Below the pieces are notes generated by a model, which saw only the letters and a program-made list of their open reading frames with translations, had not been told where the DNA came from and did no database searches. From IMG/VR virus record IMGVR_UViG_3300043774_000285, positions 1-35,232 of that record: a DNA stretch of 35,232 nucleotides; one strand, 5' to 3'. Source of the stretch: a virus. This document shows positions 16,301-24,939 of this stretch, piece after piece; position 1 is the stretch's first letter, and each line of letters opens with the position of its first letter. Made by a program: the position numbers and the translations under genes.

Positions 16301-18973
16301 AACTCTAACGCTAACCTGGCTGTCGTCAGTTAGTGCTGGGTAAACAAAGGCTCCACCAAAATCTTGAACCATTCCACTAACAAGAGCATCTACCTCTGTA
16401 TTTGTGAAGGTTGCACCAGGATCTAGCATAAAGACAGTTCTAAAGTATAGTGGCTTATTAGCATTTGCAGATGTAAATCCAGAAGTTGGTAGAATATACG
16501 AACTTCCATCATTAGAACCAGCAATTGCAGTCATGCTAGTATCTGTTTCTGGAGTCCATCCTAAATTCCAAATAGCAATATTTAGTTCTACATATCCTGC
16601 AGCTGATGCTCCAGTAGAAAATCTTGCAGCATAGGAAGCTCTCCATTGATTGTTTCCTCCCACGGTATAGGTTACGTTATTTTGAACCCTAGAAGACATG
16701 GTTGAAGCTAATACCCTGCTATAATTTCTAAACTCTGTTACATCTTGAACATTTGGAACTCCAACACCCCACGCAAGGCTGTAATGTGGGACAGTTGATC
16801 CTGCCCTGAAGTCTGTTCCTACGTATCCCCAGCCAAGACCAGCAAATGCAGTACCCTCTGCAGCGTCTTTTACTGCGGTTGAACTCTGCTTGTGCAAGTA
16901 CATGTCATTGTTTGGAGCATATTCTGCTTGATACTTGTAGTGACTCTTAATCAATGGCAACTCTGTTGTGCTAAATCTTGTAAGCAAGCTAGTACCAGAA
17001 GCGACTCCTGTAGTAATTGGCTGAGTAGAGTTTGCAGAACCATTAAGAATTAAGTCTTTGTGGCCAGTTAGTCCAGTCGTATAGTCGTCCATGTATGCAT
17101 CTAAAATTTTCCATGCTGCATATAGGTTTCCAGCACCAAATCTTGTATCTAGGATTGCATTGCCTGTAACTGAAGTTGGTAGGGTTCCAGTAGAGGCATC
17201 AACAAACAGCTCATCGTTGTCTACCCAACCATGATTTGGATAGTAGAAGCTATTCGCTAATGGGTTTGTAGCAGATCCAGACATATTGTATGTACCACGA
17301 GCAGCGTATAATCTTGTACTGTTGCCTGGATAAACTAGCTTAAATCTATTTGAAGATACAACCTGCACTGTTGTTGCTCCAGTAAAGTCTTGTGCTGCAT
17401 TAGTATTAAAAATGTCAGTAGTTGAAGTGCTATATGAAACGTTGGCTCCTGAAGCAGTGCTTACAGTAATAGCGTCACCAGTTAGCAATCCATGATTTTC
17501 AGCATAGAAGGTATCTGCCTCTTCATCTTGCTCCAGATACATCATGAAAAGCTGCTTGTTTAATGGAAATTGATCAACGTTAGCATTAAACGATGCAGTA
17601 TTTACAACGCAGTCATTTGTGGCTGACCAAAAAGTACCATTATACTGGAACTGGGTAGTGTTAAATTGCCTATACGTACGATATCTTTCATAGTCTTCGA
17701 TGAAGTTATACAAGCCAACAGTTGCAGTTGGTTCAGGCATAATCATTGAAGAATTAATAAAGCTGCTGTAGTAATATTCGGAAGCAGTATTTGGCAATGA
17801 GTAAGCACTTGGGCTAAAAACCATACGGAAGGTTGGAAGTCTACCGCCCAAACCCACAGAGCCACGCTCTGAAAGGTCCCAACCAGATCCAATTCCTCCC
17901 TGGTTAAATTGTGTGTAATACTCTGTAACATAAGAGTTTGAACGCTTTCTTACACGCCTTAATTCATAAACCAAATGAAAAGCTGCTCTACCAAAAGTAT
18001 AAGCACCTGTTGACGTTAAGTTAACTGTTGTAGAGCTTCCGTAAGTTGTTCCCAGCTTAAAGGTATTTGTTGTTGGCTCTTTTACATAATATACCTGGAA
18101 TCTTTCGAGACCACCAATTGCAGCGTCACCTTGTGATGGAACATAAAGCAAAGTATCGTTAGTTCTAAGACTATGATTATTCCATGTGATTGTATCGTTA
18201 ACAGTGCTTACGTTTGATGCATTAATTTTAGTGTAATAGCTTGAACGCATTTGTTTTGTTTCTGTTAAAGATTCATTAATATCTAGAGTGGCAGTAATTG
18301 TATCTGCAAAATCTACATAAGGTCTTCCATCTGGAGCATTTGAGCTAAAAGTTTCGTCAAGGTCAATTTCTTTGCTACCAACAGAATTAACTAAATAAAA
18401 AGAAGATCCTGTCTTAAATCCGTGAGCTGCTTCAGTTGTAACTACTAAAGCAGAGTTTGGACTACCTTCATCAGTTACGATTCCAAGATCTTGCTTAAAA
18501 GGAATTTGAGAGCCAGAGTAGAATTGTCCAGGAGTAATGGATGTATACAAATTTCCTAGGTTTCCACTTGATGTCTGTGGGCTAGCGGCCTCATAGGTAA
18601 AAGTTGTTACTGATGGTACAGTTTTAATTAAAAACTTTCCTTCAGCAGTTCTTGAGGCTAGTCCCTTGATATCAATTGGAGTACCCTGAACCAATCCGTG
18701 TGACTCTACAGTGGTAACGGTTATAATGTTTGAGCCTGATGTTGATGCTACAGACGCAATGTTTGGAATTGAGGCATCAGAGTCTGACACATAGAATGAT
18801 GGAATATTATTGTTAAGCTCAAGAGTTTCCCATTTAGTAGACTGAAGACCATATTCAAAGTCTGTGTCAATCATGTTTTCTGGAGTAGAAACACGAATCT
18901 TAGAAACTGGATCCATAAACGTCTCTGTAGGCTCAAAGTCCTGAGAGAAGTTAGATAGATACTGTGTAGTCAT
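13319..18973 (-). CDS. giant tail fibre/adhesin-like protein
   Basis: This 1884-aa protein is the largest in the window. It is Ser/Thr/Asn-rich and beta-rich. Several short modules have the pattern 'HGLxxGxxxxI ... F.Y' (residues about 90-135, 180-200, 495-545), seen in phage fibre proteins. Residues about 1200-1305 resemble a plastocyanin-type cupredoxin domain (PTLTLTRGATYTF ... GTITFTVPVGAPNTLYYVSQ), but the usual His, Cys and His copper ligands are missing. The start overlaps the previous stop (TAATG). A role in host binding or tail-tip architecture is inferred. Confidence 0.65.
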   Translation of the reverse strand: MTTQYLSNFSQDFEPTETFMDPVSKIRVSTPENMIDTDFEYGLQSTKWETLELNNNIPSFYVSDSDASIPNIASVASTSGSNIITVTTVESHGLVQGTPIDIKGLASRTAEGKFLIKTVPSVTTFTYEAASPQTSSGNLGNLYTSITPGQFYSGSQIPFKQDLGIVTDEGSPNSALVVTTEAAHGFKTGSSFYLVNSVGSKEIDLDETFSSNAPDGRPYVDFADTITATLDINESLTETKQMRSSYYTKINASNVSTVNDTITWNNHSLRTNDTLLYVPSQGDAAIGGLERFQVYYVKEPTTNTFKLGTTYGSSTTVNLTSTGAYTFGRAAFHLVYELRRVRKRSNSYVTEYYTQFNQGGIGSGWDLSERGSVGLGGRLPTFRMVFSPSAYSLPNTASEYYYSSFINSSMIMPEPTATVGLYNFIEDYERYRTYRQFNTTQFQYNGTFWSATNDCVVNTASFNANVDQFPLNKQLFMMYLEQDEEADTFYAENHGLLTGDAITVSTASGANVSYSTSTTDIFNTNAAQDFTGATTVQVVSSNRFKLVYPGNSTRLYAARGTYNMSGSATNPLANSFYYPNHGWVDNDELFVDASTGTLPTSVTGNAILDTRFGAGNLYAAWKILDAYMDDYTTGLTGHKDLILNGSANSTQPITTGVASGTSLLTRFSTTELPLIKSHYKYQAEYAPNNDMYLHKQSSTAVKDAAEGTAFAGLGWGYVGTDFRAGSTVPHYSLAWGVGVPNVQDVTEFRNYSRVLASTMSSRVQNNVTYTVGGNNQWRASYAARFSTGASAAGYVELNIAIWNLGWTPETDTSMTAIAGSNDGSSYILPTSGFTSANANKPLYFRTVFMLDPGATFTNTEVDALVSGMVQDFGGAFVYPALTDDSQVSVRVVNNNRFVLRSIEGFDYNLSNAGTAPIVISKQGVSNANDGTYSVAQVNSDNTFILQLPYVAPATPIQFNAALVTSNRITTLIDHFFVPGAIVTYENNGNTSMSGLTDGSNYYVVVYDERTIALASSYDNALRKIPIAISAGTSTHALITSSISGRIAGQGLVTVTAGSKKVKGNPSTLFKRYFKVGDTVAIKNTTPTPNQIESFIVAAIADDQTMELNALVPFSSTDTKYFLDTKLYARPDGYSVHRSFDGGVEMAAGTAPLAQIVRQTRKYFRYQSGKGIQNSLAINFNPPVQFETIEAVSTQTVNTGTLEYNVTASGTTNYLFNGVADPTLTLTRGATYTFNMDATGQPLFFQTTAAPYNASNIYTNGVINGGTAVGTITFTVPVGAPNTLYYVSQNAAGMTGTINIIDEALITTFKARGTTRYPHRLNAQSSIVVSGSQDPVFNGTFGIANILSDFMFEYNLPSTPNSTIPSGIIQFNMNGYQGAAIRAGMFDFQNGFFFEFDGTTLYCVRRSSTQQISGEASVVSNSNIVRGTNTNFVGQLTQDDMIVIRGGSYKVTKIVNRNEIHVQPQYKGISASNVIITKTVDTRVAQSNWSIDACDGDGITGYNLNLNKIQMAYMDYSWYGAGKIRFGFKDNKGHVKYVHEFLHNNLFDEAYMRSGNLPGRYEVVNGPTPTYAPTLFHWGTSVIMDGTFDDDKAYLFTADSDSLSFTNGQQLTANTNAASQLTSIFNSRTRTSDWYVRLSFASADASKIAAGSNLYTADEQLNGQPVAYTQFSGSTFNAFILIQNSVSAPAVFPVVGSGATVYIGEPPVAATEAVNLGTDIIPLITIRLAPSADSSITGNVGAREIINRMQLKLNEVGMILTHDCEVKLIINGDLSTVAWQNVNTPSLSQLIRHNSGDKVLGGVEVFSFRAAGGGVDNTGKRLSGTSNFDLGEIIDMGNSILGGDGTFPNGPDILTVAVKVVSTAGIGSASPFTASSRITWSESQA

Positions 18974-20121
18974 TAAGCTAGCCTCCAGCCAATTGTTTCA
19001 TTAATGTAGATGAACACTACGGTAGCTCCACCAACATCTATAATTAGATTTCCTTCGATTGTGTTAATCTTTTCTGTTCCAGGGTCAATTATAACATATT
19101 CGCTCTGGAAAAAATCCTGTGTGTCAAAAACGCTAACGGTGGTTCCTGGAATTGGGTTATCTGGAAGAGTTATAGTAAAAAACCCTCCACGAGTATCACA
19201 AAATAGGTTTGCTCCAACCTCTAGAACAATATCATCAGTAACCTCGATAAAAGCTTCTTGTCCTGGAAGGAAGTCCCAATAAACTTCTTCTCCATCATTT
19301 GTCATCCATTTTCCAGTTGTTCCAGTTCCAACAGTATTGTCTAAAGCAGGAATAAGTAAAAGATTTTCCCAGTAATAAGTTGTTCCATTGTTTGTAAGCC
19401 ACTTTCCAGTTTGTCCAGTAGTAGCTGGTACCTGATTTGGCGAAGTTACCCAAGAAACATTTGTTCCATCAGTAGTTAAAACTTTTCCAGTGTTGGTGGC
19501 CTGTGAAGGATAAAGATCATTAGGGTTACCACCTGTAATAATAGTTCCACTAACATTTGGCAAGGTTAGCACTCTATCCGCAGTAGTGGCTGTTGGTGGA
19601 ACAATACTTATATTAAATCCACTACCAGAATCAAAAAAGTCAAAAGTTGATAAGATATATAAAGCATCTGTTTCTAGCAATTCAGTAACTTGAACGTTTC
19701 CAGTAACTACTAGATCGTGAGGGTTTCCTACTGCTCCAACCATGGCTCTTGCAAGAATTGTGGTTTCTGTATTAAACAAAACATTTCCAGAAGCCACCGT
19801 AAGAGCTGCTGTTGGACTTGCTGTCTGAATACCAACAAAACCAGAACTATTAACTACAAATGGGCTAGAGTCAACGCTGGCACTATCTTCAATTAAGATT
19901 GCTGGACCTGATCCGTTTTGTGTAATCTTTACTGCAGGGCTTGAAGAGTTAACAAGAAATGAGTTAATTCCAGTAAAGGTGTTTGCCACATTTAGGTCTG
20001 ACTTAACAGCAAGAATTTCTTCAATCTTTTGAGCTAGGTCTTCCATGTCTCCATGAACGTCTACACCGTCAGTAGATAACGGATAGGGAAGACTGTAAAT
20101 AGGGGTTAATCCAGATGCCAT
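18973..20121 (-). CDS. tail fibre-like protein with GKxxTNxG repeats
   Basis: A 382-aa protein. The N-terminus (LPYPLSTDGVDVHGDMEDLA) resembles the base of fibre proteins that attach to the tail, and the middle contains a 'GxVGIQTASPTAALTV' fibre-shaft motif. Three related repeats follow at about residues 215-285: GKVLTTDGTNVSW, GKWLTNNGTTYYW and GKWMTNDGEEVYW. The C-terminus is a beta-rich 'ITLPDNPIPGT' domain like the one ending the 363-aa protein at 29195. It has its own promoter, ahead of the run of tail genes to the left. Receptor binding is a reasonable inference. Confidence 0.65.
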   Translation of the reverse strand: MASGLTPIYSLPYPLSTDGVDVHGDMEDLAQKIEEILAVKSDLNVANTFTGINSFLVNSSSPAVKITQNGSGPAILIEDSASVDSSPFVVNSSGFVGIQTASPTAALTVASGNVLFNTETTILARAMVGAVGNPHDLVVTGNVQVTELLETDALYILSTFDFFDSGSGFNISIVPPTATTADRVLTLPNVSGTIITGGNPNDLYPSQATNTGKVLTTDGTNVSWVTSPNQVPATTGQTGKWLTNNGTTYYWENLLLIPALDNTVGTGTTGKWMTNDGEEVYWDFLPGQEAFIEVTDDIVLEVGANLFCDTRGGFFTITLPDNPIPGTTVSVFDTQDFFQSEYVIIDPGTEKINTIEGNLIIDVGGATVVFIYINETIGWRLA

Positions 20122-20130
20122 AGTAACTAT

Positions 20131-20139
20131 ATTATATCA
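20131..20139 (-). promoter_or_regulatory. extended -10 promoter TGATATAAT
   Basis: TGA-TATAAT ends 9 bp before the ATG at 20121, giving a leader of only two or three bases. It separates the tail fibre block from the modification genes. Confidence 0.6.
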
Positions 20140-20164
20140 TGCGAATGTTTTTATTTTTGTATAG

Positions 20165-21577
20165 TTATGTTATAATCTTAGTTTTGTACTGACTCTCCCA
20201 GTTTTTAATGTCATCCTCATCATTAAGAAGAGGTTGGCCCTTTATGTTTAGGCTTGTGTTTAAAAGTATTGGAACTCCAGTCTCTTTATAAAATTTTTCC
20301 AACACAGCATATAGACCAGGGTGTTGCATAGCATTAACTGTTTGTACCCTCGACGTGCCGTCTACGTGGACCACAGAGGGGATAATGTCTGGCTTTAGGC
20401 ATCTGGGGGTGTATTGCATATAAGGGCTTGTATAGTCCATTTCGAACCATTCAGAGGCATATTCTTCCATTACCACTGGTGCAAATGGCCTAAACAACTC
20501 TCGCTGTTTAATTTTATTTACAAGGTTTTTAATATTTGGATCTCTTGGGTCAGCAAGGATGCTTCTATTTCCAAGAGCACGTGGTCCAAACTCTGCCTTG
20601 CCACTTGCAACAGCAACAATCTTATTGGTCATAATTTCGTTAAATATTTTTTCTATTGGATATTCTCCACCAAGATCATAGCCAAGATATGGACCATCCC
20701 AAGTAACATGCTTGCCTCTTAGTGCAAGAGCTGCACCTAAAGAAGATCCAGCATCTCCTGGATTTGGCATAATCCAAACATCTGAAAATATATCCCACAA
20801 CATAGTGTTTGCTTTACTATTTAAAGCACATCCTCCCATAAAGACTAGGTTTGAGCTATCTAGATCCTGCCTAGCAATATACATAAAGTCCCAGAGCCTA
20901 TCTTCGTAAACTCTTTGTACTGCTGCAGCAATATCAAACTTATCTTGCTCGGTTATTTCTTGACCCCAGTCAAGTATACCTTTGTGAAAATTATACTTTT
21001 GCTCATAGACTGATGGAAAGTACTCTGACACCTTGTCAAGATAAACTTTTGAGTTTCCATAGGCAGCCATCCCCATCATAATATATTCTTCTTGGTTAGC
21101 CTTTAAACCTATAAGATCTGTAAAGGCAGAATAGAATAGACCAAAGCTAAATGGGTAGTTCCACTTCTTGTGAAGCTTAATACTTTCTCCCTTTCCAACC
21201 CAAATACTAGAAGTGGTAAACTCTCCTATGGCATCTAAGACTACAATAGTTGCGTCTTTAAATGGACTAGTATAATACCCTGCTGCTGCGTGAGAATAAT
21301 GATGCCTAAAAGCTTTATCATAGAAATGGCGTGGTTTCCAGTCAGACGCCCCACCATGAAGCAAAAGCCTTAGTTTTTTTAAATTTGGCTTCTCGTAATA
21401 AACAATTGCATCTGGTTCCCCAAACTTAAGGGCTTCTAGCCATAAAGCATCGCTAGTATACCAGTCATTTTTTACTTTACTATAGCGTTCTGCATGCCCA
21501 GCAAACAAAATCCTGTCATTATCAACAACTGCTAATGCAGCGTCGTGCGACGTTTCGTTAAAGCCAATTATTCTCAT
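20165..21577 (-). CDS. O-carbamoyltransferase (NodU/CmcH/TobZ family)
   Basis: A 470-aa enzyme that would transfer a carbamoyl group from carbamoyl phosphate to a hydroxyl, typically on a sugar. The N-terminal HSP70/actin-like domain has SHDAAL near the start, the HHYSHAAAGYY metal/His cluster at about residues 91-101, and VFMGGCALN; the C-terminal YrdC-like part has GPRALGNRSILADPR, RPFAPVV, DGTSRVQTV and LLNTSLNIKGQP. It is somewhat short for the family, ending soon after the last motif. As the final gene of the modification cluster, it probably finishes a glycan carried by the virion or host surface. Confidence 0.9.
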   Translation of the reverse strand: MRIIGFNETSHDAALAVVDNDRILFAGHAERYSKVKNDWYTSDALWLEALKFGEPDAIVYYEKPNLKKLRLLLHGGASDWKPRHFYDKAFRHHYSHAAAGYYTSPFKDATIVVLDAIGEFTTSSIWVGKGESIKLHKKWNYPFSFGLFYSAFTDLIGLKANQEEYIMMGMAAYGNSKVYLDKVSEYFPSVYEQKYNFHKGILDWGQEITEQDKFDIAAAVQRVYEDRLWDFMYIARQDLDSSNLVFMGGCALNSKANTMLWDIFSDVWIMPNPGDAGSSLGAALALRGKHVTWDGPYLGYDLGGEYPIEKIFNEIMTNKIVAVASGKAEFGPRALGNRSILADPRDPNIKNLVNKIKQRELFRPFAPVVMEEYASEWFEMDYTSPYMQYTPRCLKPDIIPSVVHVDGTSRVQTVNAMQHPGLYAVLEKFYKETGVPILLNTSLNIKGQPLLNDEDDIKNWESQYKTKIIT

Positions 21578-21655
21578 TAGTATAAGTAATCTTTGCCTTT
21601 AAAATTTTTATATAATTTTGGGTACCTAATTCTAATATAAAGATTTTTTAAAAAA

Positions 21656-22576
21656 TTAATCACTTGCCCTCCATACTTTTAAAAACATTTCTGCAGTAAA
21701 AGCAGAATAGTCAATTCCTGGATGAATGCCATCTCTAGCATAATGCGAATATTTTTTATACTTTTCGTTTATTTTTATAAAACCATTGCCCAACTCACCA
21801 GAAAAGTTACTAACATTGATATAATTATTAAACTTTAATTTTTCATATAAATCAATATCATCAGGTTTCCACGCATGCCAAAAAAGCTTTATTCCGAATC
21901 CTTTGCAAAGTAATTCTAACATTTTAATTTGATTGATAGCCTGGTATGCTCTGTCTTCAAATCTATAGGCTTGAATTACATTAAAAAGGTGCCTATCTCT
22001 TTTTTTATTTTCCACAGAGATTAGGCTTGGAGTATAGGTAATATACTTTTCTTCGTCTGGGTGATATAAGATGTGCCTATTTATATCTGGCAATAAAGCA
22101 AATATTGCATTTGGTGTACCATACTTGGAGACAAAGGTAAGAAAATTATTAATGATAGAATCTACTCCAAGTCCTGGCGATCCTAAATTATGCATTTTTA
22201 CATTGGGTTTATTTTTTTTAATACTGTCTTCCAGAATTTTTGGCCAAGTATATTGCTCTGGAATCCCAAAACCAAAAGTATACGAGCACCCCAAGGCAAC
22301 CACATTGTAGTTCTCATTGCTTAAAGTAGAAAAATGTTTGCCTCTAAATAAATCACTGTTTAAAGTGTAGTCAAAGTCTTTTGCATCTTCATCTTTTTCT
22401 TTTTCATCATTATGAAGATATTGATAATGAAGGTAGCCATCTTTATCAGTGTATTCTGTTTCTCTAGCATAATAAAAAGCATCAAAAATATGAAAAAATT
22501 TACTATCATTTAAATCAGATTTAATTTTTTCAAATGTTTTAAAATCATAAACAAAAGTACTGTGAAGATATGGCAT
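21656..22576 (-). CDS. SGNH/GDSL-type hydrolase or acyltransferase
   Basis: A 306-aa protein with SGNH blocks: Ser98 in ALGCSYTFGFG (block I), Gly in NLGSPGLGVDS (block II), LLPDINR (likely block III) and Asp282-x-x-His285 in DGIHPG (block V). The family removes or transfers acyl groups on sugars and lipids. Residues 1-90 are an extra N-terminal region rich in Tyr, Asp and Lys. It overlaps the preceding gene through TAATG. Placed between glycosyltransferases and a carbamoyltransferase, it could acylate or deacylate a glycan; which direction cannot be told from sequence. Confidence 0.8.
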   Translation of the reverse strand: MPYLHSTFVYDFKTFEKIKSDLNDSKFFHIFDAFYYARETEYTDKDGYLHYQYLHNDEKEKDEDAKDFDYTLNSDLFRGKHFSTLSNENYNVVALGCSYTFGFGIPEQYTWPKILEDSIKKNKPNVKMHNLGSPGLGVDSIINNFLTFVSKYGTPNAIFALLPDINRHILYHPDEEKYITYTPSLISVENKKRDRHLFNVIQAYRFEDRAYQAINQIKMLELLCKGFGIKLFWHAWKPDDIDLYEKLKFNNYINVSNFSGELGNGFIKINEKYKKYSHYARDGIHPGIDYSAFTAEMFLKVWRASD

Positions 22577-23340
22577 TAGACAATCCTTTTTTGATGATCA
22601 TAATATTTTTCCCCAAAAGCGTGCTCTCCATTAAAGTACTTTCTTCCAGATTCGTGTGCTTTTGACTTATCATCATACTGCCTTTGTCGAGAAAACTCTT
22701 TACCATCCATATCTTCATTATCTATAAGCTCTTCATCAAAATAATTTGAAACAATATCTAAGTCAAAGCTATCAACAAAATATCTTGGTACTGGGATAAA
22801 AGCACCAAGAGGATCACCCTTTTTAACGTGAACGGTTCTTCCAGGATCAGTCATTTTAATATTAAACGTGAAATCTCTACGAATCTGGTCAGTCTCAATA
22901 ACACCAGTCATTGCTACCATTCCAGGGATATACATGTTAGGTGGTTGAATTGTCATCAAATTAACACCTGGTGGTGTTTTAAGATGAAACCTATTCTGAA
23001 TAGTTAAAACACCACTAGCAAATCCTGGACCAATGTGTTGCATATCAGAGCCATCGTTATTATGAATGTTTACTGTAATGTCTTTGGGGTTTTCCATTGT
23101 TCCATCCCAGGTTGCATCAAAATCATAATAAGACCTTAAGACAAACCCGTATTGATTTCCAATATTAATTGGCAAGCAATAATAAAAATGACTATTAAAC
23201 CAATCTCTTTTAATGTTTCCTTTTAAGGACTCAAGAACTTCCTTATATCTTTCTTCTTGATCTTTTCTTTCTTTAAAAGGAATTACTAAAATTTTATTTT
23301 CTGGCACCTCATGCCCAGGATCGTTAATGTATTTCTTCAT
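22576..23340 (-). CDS. DUF6065-like protein (second copy)
   Basis: A 254-aa protein starting at the ATG of MKKYINDP; an in-frame extension to 23421 would overlap the glycosyltransferase by 98 bp and is unlikely. The core (YYCLPINIGNQYGFVL, then an aromatic/acidic stretch with ATWDG, then PPGVNLMTIQPPN and GDPLGAFIPVPRYF) resembles what I recall of DUF6065, a phage-associated family of unknown activity. It is paralogous to the protein at 26681 (shared C-P-I ... G..FVL ... WDG). The context suggests a part in hydroxylation or glycan chemistry, but no catalytic residues can be named. Confidence 0.6.
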   Translation of the reverse strand: MKKYINDPGHEVPENKILVIPFKERKDQEERYKEVLESLKGNIKRDWFNSHFYYCLPINIGNQYGFVLRSYYDFDATWDGTMENPKDITVNIHNNDGSDMQHIGPGFASGVLTIQNRFHLKTPPGVNLMTIQPPNMYIPGMVAMTGVIETDQIRRDFTFNIKMTDPGRTVHVKKGDPLGAFIPVPRYFVDSFDLDIVSNYFDEELIDNEDMDGKEFSRQRQYDDKSKAHESGRKYFNGEHAFGEKYYDHQKRIV

Positions 23341-24343
23341 AATTTCTTTCTTTTTTAAAATATGACATTTGTAAGCCGATTGCACCCTGATACAAGTCTT
23401 TATCTGTATTAGCAAGCTCAAATATTTTTTTGTAAAGATCTTTTAGGTTTACTCCAAGTTTGTCACAATAGTCATTATAAGACTCCAGGTCTTTTGCACC
23501 ATAGTAGCCAAACCAGTCGCCGTTTAAAATTTCAGCAACTCTGCAAATTGACTTAGCGGTGTTATGATAAAAAGTTCTCAATCCTTCTGTGTCATTAAAC
23601 CTTTTGTCTTGTCTCCAGTCAAAGCTATATTTTAGACCATACTCTTTAGTTTTGTGCCTAATAACATTGTTTTTAATAGCAAAAATTTTATAGCCATGAG
23701 TGTATGTCCTAATTGCCAATGTTGGCTCTTCACCAGCAAAAACAATAAATGGATCTGGAGAAACCTCACGAGTATATTCGGCATTAGCAAAAATAAAATG
23801 CCCAGACATTAAAAAGTGCTCTCCATAATCATCAAACTCAAAGTTTCCTGCGATGCTTTTGGCCATTGGGTGCCTTTGGTCTGTGTTTAAGTGCATATCA
23901 TCAGTAACAGACAGCTTACAGCCTTCTAAGGTTCCTAAAGCAACAATCTCTCCGTCTTCTGACCAATGCCAAGGTGGCAAGTAGCTGCTAATTACAGACG
24001 GCCCGTGTCTTGTGGTAATTTTTTCATACATATAAACTAAATATGAGTCCCACCCTGGCTCGAATAACATATGTGCATCTATCTGCAAATAATAAGTTTC
24101 ATCCTTCATTAATGAAATAGCTAAAAGCCTGTTTAGTGGACAAAAAGATTGTGAGTTATAATCTAATCCTATAACTTTTACATTATCATATTTAGATAAA
24201 TTTGGCCTGTTTCCGTCTGTGTAATGAGAGACTATGCCAAAATGAATTCTTTCTGGTTCTGTAGCATTTTCTAACGCACTTTGAATAGTTAGCTCTAAGT
24301 CTGGCTCATTATAGGCAGCAATAGAAACAAAAATACTGCTCAT
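23324..24343 (-). CDS. GlcNAc-transferase-like glycosyltransferase (GT60/PF11397 type), copy 2
   Basis: A 339-aa GT-A type glycosyltransferase. It opens with IFVSIAAYNEPDLELTI, has the metal-binding DAH triplet at residues 89-91 (YYLQIDAHMLFEPGWD) and a later acceptor/donor region (VFAGEEPTLAIRTYTHGYKIFA). These match the layout of the PF11397 family, whose best-known member, Gnt1, adds GlcNAc to hydroxyproline of Skp1 in Dictyostelium. It is a paralogue of the gene at 25917. The sugar and the acceptor are not determined by sequence; hydroxyproline is suggested by the neighbouring prolyl-hydroxylase-like genes. Confidence 0.8.
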   Translation of the reverse strand: MSSIFVSIAAYNEPDLELTIQSALENATEPERIHFGIVSHYTDGNRPNLSKYDNVKVIGLDYNSQSFCPLNRLLAISLMKDETYYLQIDAHMLFEPGWDSYLVYMYEKITTRHGPSVISSYLPPWHWSEDGEIVALGTLEGCKLSVTDDMHLNTDQRHPMAKSIAGNFEFDDYGEHFLMSGHFIFANAEYTREVSPDPFIVFAGEEPTLAIRTYTHGYKIFAIKNNVIRHKTKEYGLKYSFDWRQDKRFNDTEGLRTFYHNTAKSICRVAEILNGDWFGYYGAKDLESYNDYCDKLGVNLKDLYKKIFELANTDKDLYQGAIGLQMSYFKKERNYEEIH

Positions 24344-24346
24344 AAA

Positions 24347-24925
24347 TTAAATAATCCATCCATCAAAGTATTCTTTTTCCTGAGTCCAAAATGAAGCTAA
24401 GGTATATCTCATTCCATTTTCAACTTTAGTTACTCCGTGTAGATGTTCTGGATCTCCTGGGTGAACAGCTAAAGTTCCTACTTTTGGAACAATTTCAAAG
24501 TTGTGGTTTGGATAAAATGTGTGACCACCATCATAATTATCGTTTAAATAAATGATTGCACCAAACTCTCTGTGCTTAAACCACTCAACTAAATGTTTTT
24601 CATGTTCCATAGCATCTGTCATATCGTCAGCGTGTGGGTGTTGTTCCATTCCAGGAAACCACCTTACTACCTGAAATAAATCTGGATAAATTTCTGGAAC
24701 CTCGTATAATTTTTTAATTTCTTCGCCCACACGAGCACGAATATCATACAAAAGTTTTCCAATTTCTTTGCTACGATTTTGATAAATCATGATTGCATTT
24801 AGGCTTCTGTTATCCCAGAAGTCAGATCCACCATGCTCCCATGGCTCTATATCTTTTACAAAGTCTAGGATAGCCCTAGCCTCTTCCTGTGAAACAACGT
24901 TATCTACTGTTTTTGCTCTGAACAT
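24347..24925 (-). CDS. prolyl 4-hydroxylase-like 2OG-Fe(II) oxygenase
   Basis: A 192-aa protein with the full facial triad of the family: His98-x-Asp100 (HPHAD), distal His163 (HLHGV) and the 2-oxoglutarate-binding Arg173 (GMRYTLASFW). The fold-typical stretch IIYLNDNYDGGHTFYP is also present. Such enzymes use Fe(II), O2 and 2-oxoglutarate to hydroxylate proline or other residues. The ribosome site (AGGGAG) is good. It lies between the two glycosyltransferases, which would suit a hydroxylate-then-glycosylate pathway. A substrate other than proline is possible. Confidence 0.88.
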   Translation of the reverse strand: MFRAKTVDNVVSQEEARAILDFVKDIEPWEHGGSDFWDNRSLNAIMIYQNRSKEIGKLLYDIRARVGEEIKKLYEVPEIYPDLFQVVRWFPGMEQHPHADDMTDAMEHEKHLVEWFKHREFGAIIYLNDNYDGGHTFYPNHNFEIVPKVGTLAVHPGDPEHLHGVTKVENGMRYTLASFWTQEKEYFDGWII

Positions 24926-24939
24926 TTTTTCTCCCTATC

